Positions 1-5,998 of a stretch of DNA of 6,145 bases are shown here, one piece after another; within the stretch, counting starts at the first letter, position 1, and every line of letters begins with the position of its first letter. Source of the stretch: Methylococcaceae bacterium (GTDB taxonomy: Bacteria; Pseudomonadota; Gammaproteobacteria; Methylococcales; Methylomonadaceae); contig JAUYMX010000294.1 in assembly GCA_030699345.1 (NCBI GenBank), forward strand, positions 1 to 6,145. The letters run 5' to 3'. Both the position numbers and the translations under genes were made by a program. The notes under the pieces were generated by a model that did not search any database, was not told the DNA's origin, and saw only the letters and a list, made by a program, of their open reading frames with translations.

Positions 1-430
1 CGGCAAATAACACATCAACAAGTTCCGGATTATTCTCGTTTTCATGCTGAACTTCAAAGTCGAAACTCACATCATCAAGCGAGTACGGTACGTATTGATC
101 AGCCTCAACCATGATTTGCTCTTCTAATTCATCATCAGTAAGTGCTGAGGGCATGGTGATCATTTTGGTCATGACTGAAGAACCGGCAACTGCGACAGCA
201 GCTTGTTTAAGCTTAGTTCCTGACTGCTTTACAGCAATCTTAATGGTTTCTGCGATCACATCGACATTTGCGATGTTTTTATCTATGACGGCATCTTGCG
301 GCAAAGGTGCCACGGCATAACTTTCTACTCGATAGCGAGCACCAGCTTTACTCAATTCGAGTAGTTTTACAGCCGCCGTACTAATATCGATACCTAGCAC
401 TGCGCTCTGTTTTTGATTAAACCAACTCAT
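1..430 (-). CDS. pilM: Type IV pilus assembly protein PilM, N-terminal part (cut by left window edge)
   Basis: PilM is a cytoplasmic actin/FtsA-like ATPase-fold protein. It binds the N-terminus of the inner-membrane protein PilN and, with PilO and PilP, links the pilus motor to the outer-membrane secretin PilQ. The 143 visible residues begin MSWFNQKQ. They include the actin-fold phosphate-1 segment VLGIDISTAAVKLLEL (about residues 11-26) and the family's characteristic TMPSALTDDELEEQI and EADQYVPYSLDDVSFDFEV (about 92-127). The family is usually about 350 residues, so roughly 40% is present and the rest lies left of base 1. The start follows an AAGGA ribosome site 7 nt upstream and gives a normal PilM N-terminus. 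The gene diverges from mrcA, as in Pseudomonas ponA/pilM and E. coli mrcA/hofM, so pilN, pilO, pilP and pilQ are expected to follow outside the window (inference). The frame is intact. Confidence 0.95.
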   Translation of the reverse strand, partial: MSWFNQKQSAVLGIDISTAAVKLLELSKAGARYRVESYAVAPLPQDAVIDKNIANVDVIAETIKIAVKQSGTKLKQAAVAVAGSSVMTKMITMPSALTDDELEEQIMVEADQYVPYSLDDVSFDFEVQHENENNPELVDVLFA

Positions 431-437
431 ATCTACA

Positions 438-442
438 TCCTT
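438..442 (-). promoter_or_regulatory. Ribosome binding site of pilM
   Basis: On the minus strand AAGGA lies 7 nt before the pilM ATG. This is a near-consensus Shine-Dalgarno at ideal spacing and fixes the start. The overlapping ATG at the end of this motif is followed directly by TAG, so it cannot be the start. Confidence 0.8.
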
Positions 443-515
443 AAAAAACCGATGATTTTGTGATTGTCGCGCTATTGAAAACTACCTTCTGAACACACCA
501 ATCAATGTAGGCAAA

Positions 516-521
516 AGTATA
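516..521 (-). promoter_or_regulatory. Candidate -10 box of the pilM promoter
   Basis: TATACT is read on the minus strand (521 down to 516), about 85 nt before the pilM start. It is a 5/6 match to the sigma70 -10 box. No good -35 is visible at 16-18 nt; that place is taken by a run of A followed by GGGGCT. If it works as a promoter, it would have to rely on the A-tract as an UP-like or bent element, or on an activator. The call rests on one hexamer in AT-rich DNA and is weak. Confidence 0.3.
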
Positions 522-527
522 GTAGTG

Positions 528-538
528 TTTTTTTTTTT
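528..538. repeat. Homopolymer tract of 11 T (plus strand) in the pilM-mrcA intergenic region
   Basis: Eleven consecutive T on the plus strand (A on the minus strand) lie between the divergent genes, beginning 6 bp upstream of the candidate pilM -10 box. It could be a bent A-tract, a slippage-prone site, or chance in AT-rich DNA. No GC stem precedes it in either direction, so it is not a recognisable intrinsic terminator. It is outside any coding frame. Confidence 0.9.
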
Positions 539-604
539 AGCCCCTAAAATGTCCATCTTGTTTTTGTGAACTCTTAGTGATCGTATTCAAAATCAGCCAC
601 TTTC

Positions 605-632
605 CTCACATCATGCTTTTATTCTCTATGCT
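605..632 (+). promoter_or_regulatory. Weak candidate sigma70 promoter for mrcA
   Basis: CTCACA (605-610, 4/6 to the -35 consensus) is followed after 16 nt by TATGCT (627-632, 4/6 to the -10 consensus). This would start transcription near 639 and give a leader of about 30 nt before the GTG start. An alternative -10, TATTCT (620-625), lacks a matching -35. Position is reasonable but both hexamers are poor. Confidence 0.25.
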
Positions 633-659
633 TAACAGGTGTTTTTCGTAAACAGTTTT

Positions 660-663
660 GGGA
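660..663 (+). promoter_or_regulatory. Weak ribosome binding site that decides the mrcA start
   Basis: GGGA sits 6 nt before the GTG at 670. The only other upstream start in this frame is TTG at 658, because a TAA at 649-651 closes the frame. The nearest purine-rich motif before that TTG is AGGTG at 637-641, 16 nt away and too far. The GTG is therefore preferred, although the ribosome site is only a partial match. Confidence 0.5.
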
Positions 664-669
664 TTTCTA

Positions 670-2994
670 GTGGCCAAAAAATCGTTAGTTGGACAAATCA
701 TCAAATGGCTTAGTGTTGTTTTTCTGCTCTTAGGCATTGTCATAGTCACAACCGGCTATTTTTTATATCGCCATTTAGCATCCGATTTGCCGGATATTAA
801 ATCCTTGCATCATGTTCAATACCAAATTCCATTAAGTATATATAGTAAAGATAAGTTGCTGATTGCTCAGTTTGGAGAGAAAAAACGCATACCTTTTAAG
901 ATGCCTCAGGTGCCTGAACAGTTAGTGAGAGCCTTTCTTGCAGCAGAAGACGACAGTTTTTTCGAGCATCCCGGGGTTGATATCAAGGGGTTATTAAGAG
1001 CGGGGCTCCAGCTAGCTTTAACCGGTAAAAAAATGCAAGGCGGCAGCACTATCACCATGCAAGTAACCCGGAATTTTTTGCTAAATAATGAAAAAACATA
1101 CACTCGCAAGCTCAAGGAGATCATCCTAGCTTTAAAAATAGAGCAGGAATATTCAAAACAACAAATTCTTGAGCTTTATTTGAATCAAATTTTTATGGGC
1201 CATAGAGCTTATGGTATTGCCGCAGCAGCCCAAGTGTATTACGACAAATCCTTAGCAGAATTATCGCTTGCTGAACAAGCCATGATTGCGGGACTTCCCA
1301 AAGCACCGTCTTTATACAATCCCATCACCAATGAGTCGCGCGCGCTGCAGCGACGCAATTATGTGTTGCGGCGGATGTTTGAACTTAATTACATTTCTCA
1401 GCAAGCTTATGAAGAGGCACAGGCACAACCCTCCACAGCCAAACTACAAACCGTAATACCAGATTTGCTCGCACCTTATTTTGCGGAAATGGTGCGCCAG
1501 AAGATGGTGGAGCAATATGGCGACCAGGCCTACATTGCTGGCTTTAAGGTTTACACAACAATACAGGGAACACTGCAAACTGCAGCAAACCAGGCTCTTA
1601 TGAACACCCTACATAGTTACGATGAACGCCACGGCTATCGTGATAAAGCCGCATCTAAACTCAATAATGCACAAATAGCAGAATTACCCATCATTGGCGA
1701 TACTGTTCCTGCCGAGGTTATGCAAGTCAACAACAGTGCTGCAACTGTTAGGCTTCAAAATAACCAGGTCGTAAAAATACCGCCCGAAAATATTCGTTGG
1801 ACTAACAGGTCATTAAGTTCTGTATTTAAGTCGGGAACCATCATCCGGGTTCGTCAATTATCCAACCAGAGTTGGGCACTAGCGCAAGTACCGGCTGTTG
1901 AAGGTGCTTTTGTTTCACTAAACCCAAGTACCGGGGCTATTTTGGCACTGACAGGCGGCTTTGATTTTTCCCGTAATAAATACAATCGAGCAACTCAATC
2001 TAAACGCCAACCTGGTTCTGGCTTTAAACCCATCATTTATACCACTGCATTAGAAGAAGGCTATACCCCAGCCTCTCTGATTAACGACGCCCCTATTGTT
2101 ATTGATGTTCCAGGCCAAGAGAATGAGTGGCGCCCTGAAAATTACAGTAAGAGATTTTATGGCCCCACAAGCTTGAGAGAGGCTATAACGCATTCAAGGA
2201 ACATTATTTCCATACGTTTATTGCAACAAATTGGCATTGAAAAGGCAGTTGCAACAGCTCAGCGATTTGGCTTTAACGAACAGCAGCTCCCTAAAACTCT
2301 TTCTCTTGCATTAGGAAGCGGTGATGCCACACCTCTGCAAATGGCGCGCGTCTATGCAACCTTTGCCAATGGCGGCTTTCTAGTGAGCCCATATTATATT
2401 GAGCGCATTGAGTCCAATGATGGCGAAGTTGTGTATCAGGCTAAACCAAAGCTTGCATGCCCCAAATGCAACGATGATGAGGTGACTAAAAAAATCTATG
2501 CGCCAAGAATTATCGCGCCAAGAATCAATTTCCTGATGAATTCATTATTACGGGATGTGGTACAGCGCGGCACCGCAATGGCCGCCAAAGAACTGGGCAG
2601 ACAAGATTTAGCAGGCAAAACAGGCACAACCAACGAACAACGTGATGCTTGGTTTAATGGCTTTACAAGTAGCAACGTAGCGACAGCATGGGTCGGATTT
2701 GATGACTTTTCCCCGCTGGGAAATCTTGAAACAGGTGGGGTAACTGCCTTACCTATGTGGATTGAATTTATGCGAACGGCGTTGGCTGGAGTGCCAGAAC
2801 AGCCCCTTGAGGCCCCCCATGGCATTATTAAGACCTATATCAACCCTAGCACGGGCTTATTAACACCAGCAGCAAACAAAAATGGTAAATGGGAATATTT
2901 TCAAGAGGAACATGCACCGACCAGTGCATCATCTACTCAATTAGAACTTGGAAATGAAATACCTAAACTAATCACTACCGAAGAATTATTTTAG
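670..2994 (+). CDS. mrcA: Penicillin-binding protein 1A, bifunctional peptidoglycan glycosyltransferase/transpeptidase
   Basis: This class A PBP (also named ponA) polymerises lipid II into glycan strands and cross-links the stem peptides on the outer face of the inner membrane. Numbering is from GTG. A single membrane anchor spans about 13-33. The GT51 domain (about 55-230) has EDDSFFEHPG with catalytic E93, GGSTITMQ (124-131), RKLKE (146-150) and the ELYLNQIFMG helix. An OB-like insert follows (about 310-405). The transpeptidase domain (about 410-700) has SGFK with nucleophile S450 and K453, SRN (509-511) and KTGT (650-653). A CPKC pair (597-600) matches the position of CPEC in E. coli PBP1a. 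The 774 residues compare with about 850 in E. coli, the difference lying mainly in the OB insert and transpeptidase loops. All catalytic motifs are intact. The gene diverges from pilM and converges on secA. Outer-membrane LpoA activates the E. coli enzyme; nothing here shows whether this protein has such a partner. Confidence 0.97.
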   Translation: MAKKSLVGQIIKWLSVVFLLLGIVIVTTGYFLYRHLASDLPDIKSLHHVQYQIPLSIYSKDKLLIAQFGEKKRIPFKMPQVPEQLVRAFLAAEDDSFFEHPGVDIKGLLRAGLQLALTGKKMQGGSTITMQVTRNFLLNNEKTYTRKLKEIILALKIEQEYSKQQILELYLNQIFMGHRAYGIAAAAQVYYDKSLAELSLAEQAMIAGLPKAPSLYNPITNESRALQRRNYVLRRMFELNYISQQAYEEAQAQPSTAKLQTVIPDLLAPYFAEMVRQKMVEQYGDQAYIAGFKVYTTIQGTLQTAANQALMNTLHSYDERHGYRDKAASKLNNAQIAELPIIGDTVPAEVMQVNNSAATVRLQNNQVVKIPPENIRWTNRSLSSVFKSGTIIRVRQLSNQSWALAQVPAVEGAFVSLNPSTGAILALTGGFDFSRNKYNRATQSKRQPGSGFKPIIYTTALEEGYTPASLINDAPIVIDVPGQENEWRPENYSKRFYGPTSLREAITHSRNIISIRLLQQIGIEKAVATAQRFGFNEQQLPKTLSLALGSGDATPLQMARVYATFANGGFLVSPYYIERIESNDGEVVYQAKPKLACPKCNDDEVTKKIYAPRIIAPRINFLMNSLLRDVVQRGTAMAAKELGRQDLAGKTGTTNEQRDAWFNGFTSSNVATAWVGFDDFSPLGNLETGGVTALPMWIEFMRTALAGVPEQPLEAPHGIIKTYINPSTGLLTPAANKNGKWEYFQEEHAPTSASSTQLELGNEIPKLITTEELF
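2500..2525 (+). repeat. Short in-frame tandem repeat inside mrcA (15-bp period)
   Basis: GCGCCAAGAAT occurs exactly at 2500-2510 and 2515-2525, giving APRII-APRIN at about residues 611-620 of the GTG-numbered protein. It lies in the loop between the CPKC pair and the NFLMNSLLRDVV helix of the transpeptidase domain. PBP1A proteins often have an APRVISP-like sequence here, so part of the similarity may be ordinary family sequence and not a recent duplication. Confidence 0.6.
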
Positions 2995-3025
2995 GTTAAT
3001 GCAAAAGCAAATACCGCATCAAAGT

Positions 3026-3053
3026 ATGGGCCGACAACTCAAACCGGCCCCAT
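3026..3053. terminator. GC-rich inverted repeat between convergent mrcA and secA, possible shared terminator
   Basis: GGGCCG (3028-3033) pairs with CGGCCC (3045-3050) around an 11-nt loop. The stem extends by AT pairs (3026-3027 with 3052-3053) if one C is bulged. It sits in the 71-bp gap between the two stop codons, where a bidirectional terminator is expected. No U-tract follows on either strand, so it is not a canonical intrinsic terminator. It may stabilise 3' ends or act with Rho. Confidence 0.4.
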
Positions 3054-3065
3054 CACTTCCATTAA

Positions 3066-5777
3066 TTAGTCTAGCTTGCCATGACACTGTTTATATTTCT
3101 TGCCTGAGCCGCAAGGGCAAGGATCATTTCTACCCACTTTAATAGCATCACGAGCAATCGGAGCTGCAGGATCAACTTGATCTTCAATGAGTTCTTGCTC
3201 TTGGGTATTGAACGCAGTGGCTTCAGCGTGTTCAAAGTGCATTTCAGTTGGCACTTGTCTTTGCTGATCTATCGCTTGAACATCTTCTTCTTGTTTGACT
3301 TGAACTTTAGACAAAATGCCAATAACTTCATGCTTAATATGCTCTAAAAGAGTAGTAAACATGGAAAAGGCTTCCCGTTTATATTCTTGCTTAGGATCCT
3401 TTTGCGCATAGCCTCTTAAGTGAATACCTTGCCGCAAATAATCCATAGCAGCCAAATGTTCTTTCCAACTGTTATCCAGCACTTGCAACATAACTGATTT
3501 TTCGAAATGCCTCAGAATATCACTGGTAATCTGCTTTTCTTTATCAGCATGGTTTTGCTCAAGCAACCCTATAATGCGCTTGCGTAAAGCCTCTTCATGT
3601 AAGCTTTTGTCTGCATCAAGCATTTCACGAACCGGAATCAGCACATTAAAATCTTCATGCAGTTGATTTTCTAGGCCTTTAATATTCCATTGCTCTACCA
3701 TTGTTTTAGCTGGAATGTATTGATCAATAACTTGATTAACAACATCCTCACGAATGGCTTTGATAATGTCCGATATGTCTTCCGCCGCCATTAACTCATT
3801 ACGCTGACTGTAGACAACCTTACGTTGATCGTTAGCCACATCGTCATAAGCCAGAATTTCTTTGCGTATATCAAAGTTACGATTTTCGACCTTGCGCTGA
3901 GCATTTTCAATGGCGCGCGTTACCCAAGGATGCTCAATGGCTTCGCCATCGCCCATACCCAGCTTTTGCATTAATCCGGCAACACGATCTGATGCAAATA
4001 TACGCATCAGATCATCTTGTAATGACAAATAAAACCGTGTAGAACCTGGATCGCCTTGTCGCCCAGAGCGTCCCCTTAACTGATTGTCTATTCGTCGTGA
4101 TTCATGTCGCTCGGATCCTATGACATGCAATCCACCACTGGCAATTACCTGTTCATGCCTATCCAACCATGCGCCACGCACTTGTTTCTTTTCAGCATCG
4201 CCTGCATCTGGCCCTAACGCTGATAACTCTGCTTCTAAATTACCTCCGAGAACAATATCTGTTCCACGTCCAGCCATATTAGTGGCAATGGTAACCGCGC
4301 CTGGCATACCTGCTTGTTCGATGATGTGCGCTTCGCGTTCATGCTGTTTAGCATTCAGAACTTCATGACTGATGCCCAATTGTTTCAATAATGCGGACAA
4401 TCGTTCTGAGTTTTCAATTGACGTAGTACCGACTAAAACCGGCTGCCCCCGGCTAACGAAATCTTTAATGTCATTAGCGACAGCATTGTATTTTTCATCG
4501 GCTGTCAAATAGACCAAATCACCCAAGTCCTTACGCACCAATGGCCGGTGAGTAGGAATAACAACGACTTCCAATCCATATATCTTGTTTAACTCAAATG
4601 CTTCGGTATCTGCGGTGCCTGTCATGCCTGACAGTTTTTCGTACAGCCGAAAATAATTTTGAAACGTAATCGAAGCTAGCGTTTGGTTTTCATTATGAAT
4701 AGTGGCGCCTTCTATGGCTTCGATAGCTTGATGTAAGCCTTCAGACCAACGACGACCCGGCATAATTCGACCAGTAAACTCATCGACTATGATGACTTCA
4801 TCGTTTGCCACGATGTAATCGACATCTTTTTTAAACAACAAATGAGCGCGCAATGAAGCGTTCAAATAATGCATTAAACGAATACTAGATGCGTCATACA
4901 AACTGCTGCCTTCCGGCATCAGTCCGTGCTCAACCATCAATTCTTCGACATGCTCATGCCCAGCTTCGGTCAAATAGACCTGGCGTGCTTTTTCATCAAC
5001 AGAAAAATCGCCTGGGCCATCTTCATTTTCTTGTTTGGTCAAAAACGCAATTATGTTGTTGGTTTTGACATAGACTTCTGTGCTTTCTTCTGTGCGGCCA
5101 GAAATATTAAGCGGTGTTCTAGCCTCTTCAATTAAAATCGAATCAACCTCGTCGACTACGGCAAAGTAAAGATCTCGTTGGACTTTCTGATCCAAACTAA
5201 AAGCCATGTTGTCGCGCAAATAATCAAAACCAAACTCGTTATTTGTGCCGTAAGTTATATCGGAGGCATATGCTTCTCGCCTTTCACTGGTGTCCAGTTG
5301 GCTGACAATCACACCGGTACTTAACCCTAAAAAGCCATAAAGCTTGCCCATCCATTCGGAATCGCGCTTGGCCAGGTAATCATTGACAGTAACGACATGA
5401 ACACCGCGCCCCGGCAAGGCGTTCAAATAAGCAGCGAGCGTGGCCATTAAAGTTTTGCCTTCTCCCGTCTTCATTTCAGCAATTTTGCCGTCATGAAGTA
5501 TCATGCCACCTATCAATTGCACGTCGAAATGGCGCATACCAAAGACCCTGGTAGAAGCTTCTCGAACTGTTGCAAAAGCCTCGGGAATCAACTGATCGAT
5601 TTTTTCCCCTTGTGCTAGACGGTTACGAAACTCCTGAGTTTTAGCTTTTAATTCATCATCCGATAATTTTTCATATTCAGAAGCTAGTGCATTAACCTTC
5701 TTAACCAAGGTCCTTTTTTTCTTTACCAGCCTGTCATTACGGCTCCCTACAACAAATCTGACCAGTTTCCCCAACAT
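3066..5777 (-). CDS. secA: Preprotein translocase ATPase SecA
   Basis: SecA is the cytoplasmic and membrane-associated motor that uses ATP to push unfolded preproteins through SecYEG. The 903 residues (E. coli 901) are complete. NBD1 has Walker A MKTGEGKT (102-109, K108) and Walker B VVDEVD (D209, E210). The preprotein cross-linking domain is about 221-377. NBD2 has ATNMAGRGTDIVLGG (498-512) and QLRGRSGRQGD (566-576). The helical scaffold has SWKEHLAAMDYLRQGIHLRGYAQKDP around W771. The C-tail ends in a zinc site, C887, C889, C898 and H899, used for SecB and lipid contact. MLGKLVRFVVGSRNDR aligns with the E. coli N-terminus, supporting this start. Two residues are unusual: IEEARTPLNISG replaces the usual IDEARTPLIISG (E217, N224). 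No secM precedes the gene, so SecM arrest control as in E. coli is not visible. It converges on mrcA. Confidence 0.98.
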   Translation of the reverse strand: MLGKLVRFVVGSRNDRLVKKKRTLVKKVNALASEYEKLSDDELKAKTQEFRNRLAQGEKIDQLIPEAFATVREASTRVFGMRHFDVQLIGGMILHDGKIAEMKTGEGKTLMATLAAYLNALPGRGVHVVTVNDYLAKRDSEWMGKLYGFLGLSTGVIVSQLDTSERREAYASDITYGTNNEFGFDYLRDNMAFSLDQKVQRDLYFAVVDEVDSILIEEARTPLNISGRTEESTEVYVKTNNIIAFLTKQENEDGPGDFSVDEKARQVYLTEAGHEHVEELMVEHGLMPEGSSLYDASSIRLMHYLNASLRAHLLFKKDVDYIVANDEVIIVDEFTGRIMPGRRWSEGLHQAIEAIEGATIHNENQTLASITFQNYFRLYEKLSGMTGTADTEAFELNKIYGLEVVVIPTHRPLVRKDLGDLVYLTADEKYNAVANDIKDFVSRGQPVLVGTTSIENSERLSALLKQLGISHEVLNAKQHEREAHIIEQAGMPGAVTIATNMAGRGTDIVLGGNLEAELSALGPDAGDAEKKQVRGAWLDRHEQVIASGGLHVIGSERHESRRIDNQLRGRSGRQGDPGSTRFYLSLQDDLMRIFASDRVAGLMQKLGMGDGEAIEHPWVTRAIENAQRKVENRNFDIRKEILAYDDVANDQRKVVYSQRNELMAAEDISDIIKAIREDVVNQVIDQYIPAKTMVEQWNIKGLENQLHEDFNVLIPVREMLDADKSLHEEALRKRIIGLLEQNHADKEKQITSDILRHFEKSVMLQVLDNSWKEHLAAMDYLRQGIHLRGYAQKDPKQEYKREAFSMFTTLLEHIKHEVIGILSKVQVKQEEDVQAIDQQRQVPTEMHFEHAEATAFNTQEQELIEDQVDPAAPIARDAIKVGRNDPCPCGSGKKYKQCHGKLD

Positions 5778-5784
5778 GTTTTTT

Positions 5785-5787
5785 TCC
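5785..5787 (-). promoter_or_regulatory. Weak ribosome binding site of secA
   Basis: On the minus strand GGA (within CCGGAAAAA) lies 7 nt before the secA ATG. The spacing is normal but the match is short. An A-rich stretch separates it from the start. E. coli SecA represses its own translation, and a weak site would suit such control, but that link is inference. Confidence 0.5.
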
Positions 5788-5802
5788 GGTGTTATTAATG
5801 GA

Positions 5803-5813
5803 TGATTAAATCA
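5803..5813. repeat. Perfect 11-bp palindrome TGATT-A-AATCA in the secA leader
   Basis: TGATT and AATCA are exact reverse complements around one central A. The site lies just downstream of the secA -10 box, close to the expected transcription start (near 5816), a position typical of a repressor site. It shares the pattern TGAYT-N-ARTCA with the palindrome at 5970-5980. I do not recognise a known regulator's site, and a 5-bp-arm palindrome can occur by chance. Confidence 0.4.
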
Positions 5814-5822
5814 AAGTTCGCG

Positions 5823-5852
5823 ATTATATACCTTGGATAGCTTTAATTACAG
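5823..5852 (-). promoter_or_regulatory. Probable sigma70 promoter of secA
   Basis: On the minus strand a perfect TATAAT (5828 down to 5823) stands 45 nt before the secA ATG. An 18-nt spacer leads to CTGTAA (5852-5847), only 3/6 to the -35 consensus. There is no TG extension before the -10. The predicted leader is about 38 nt. No stronger candidate lies closer to the gene. Confidence 0.55.
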
Positions 5853-5882
5853 ATAAAACACCCTTCGGCACAAGGCATTTTC

Positions 5883-5910
5883 GCTTAAACTAGACCTAGT
5901 TATACTAAGC
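5883..5910. repeat. Two-part inverted repeat upstream of the secA promoter
   Basis: AACTAG (5888-5893) and CTAGTT (5896-5901) form an exact dyad separated by AC. It is flanked by GCTTA (5883-5887) and TAAGC (5906-5910), which are also reverse complements, with ATAC bulged on the right side. No T-tract follows on either strand, so it is not a standard terminator. The CTAG half-sites recall TrpR operators, but the 2-bp spacing differs from the 4 bp of trp operators. It may be a protein-binding site. Confidence 0.45.
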
Positions 5911-5968
5911 ACAAAAACTGCAACTAGCATTATAAAAATGCCTGCGTATTTGCTTTACAGGAATAAAA

Positions 5969-5998
5969 TTGACTTAGTCAGGATGTAAGCAATACAAT
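5969..5998 (+). promoter_or_regulatory. Candidate rightward sigma70 promoter
   Basis: TTGACT (5969-5974, 5/6) and TACAAT (5993-5998, 5/6) are separated by 18 nt on the plus strand. This is the best two-box promoter match found in the window. Transcription would start near 6005 and run off the right edge, away from secA. The -35 box overlaps the palindrome at 5970-5980, which could therefore be an operator. The target may be the small open frame at 6050-6145 or something beyond the window. Confidence 0.45.
5970..5980. repeat. Perfect 11-bp palindrome TGACT-T-AGTCA over the rightward -35 box
   Basis: TGACT and AGTCA are exact reverse complements around a central T. The site covers five bases of the candidate -35 at 5969-5974. 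On the minus strand it is followed by AATTTTATT, so read leftwards it could also be a very short hairpin plus an imperfect U-run. A 4-bp stem is too weak for a convincing terminator. Confidence 0.45.

Noticed and set aside
111..320. Open frame of 69 codons on the plus strand
   Set aside because: It lies wholly antisense to pilM, whose reading frame is clear and family-like; the antisense peptide shows no domain.
906..1124. Open frame of 72 codons on the minus strand
   Set aside because: It is antisense to the glycosyltransferase domain of mrcA, with no ribosome site or recognisable content.
2496..2825. Open frame of 109 codons on the minus strand
   Set aside because: It is antisense to the KTGT region of mrcA; the conserved enzyme motifs are in the other strand.
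4084..4368. Open frame of 94 codons on the plus strand
   Set aside because: It is antisense to secA motifs V and VI; it is a shadow of a strongly conserved gene.
4926..5135. Open frame of 69 codons on the plus strand with a hydrophobic stretch
   Set aside because: It is antisense to the preprotein cross-linking domain of secA; the hydrophobic run comes from complementing charged codons.
5861..5876. CCTT/AAGG inverted repeat as a terminator
   Set aside because: The stem is only 4 bp, and the T-run after it is short and interrupted.
5888..5901. TrpR-type operator
   Set aside because: The CTAG half-sites are 2 bp apart, whereas trp operators have a 4-bp spacing, and no tryptophan gene is present.
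5901..5906. TATACT as a rightward -10 box
   Set aside because: No -35 match at 16-18 nt, and it falls within the CTAG dyad, which explains its sequence.
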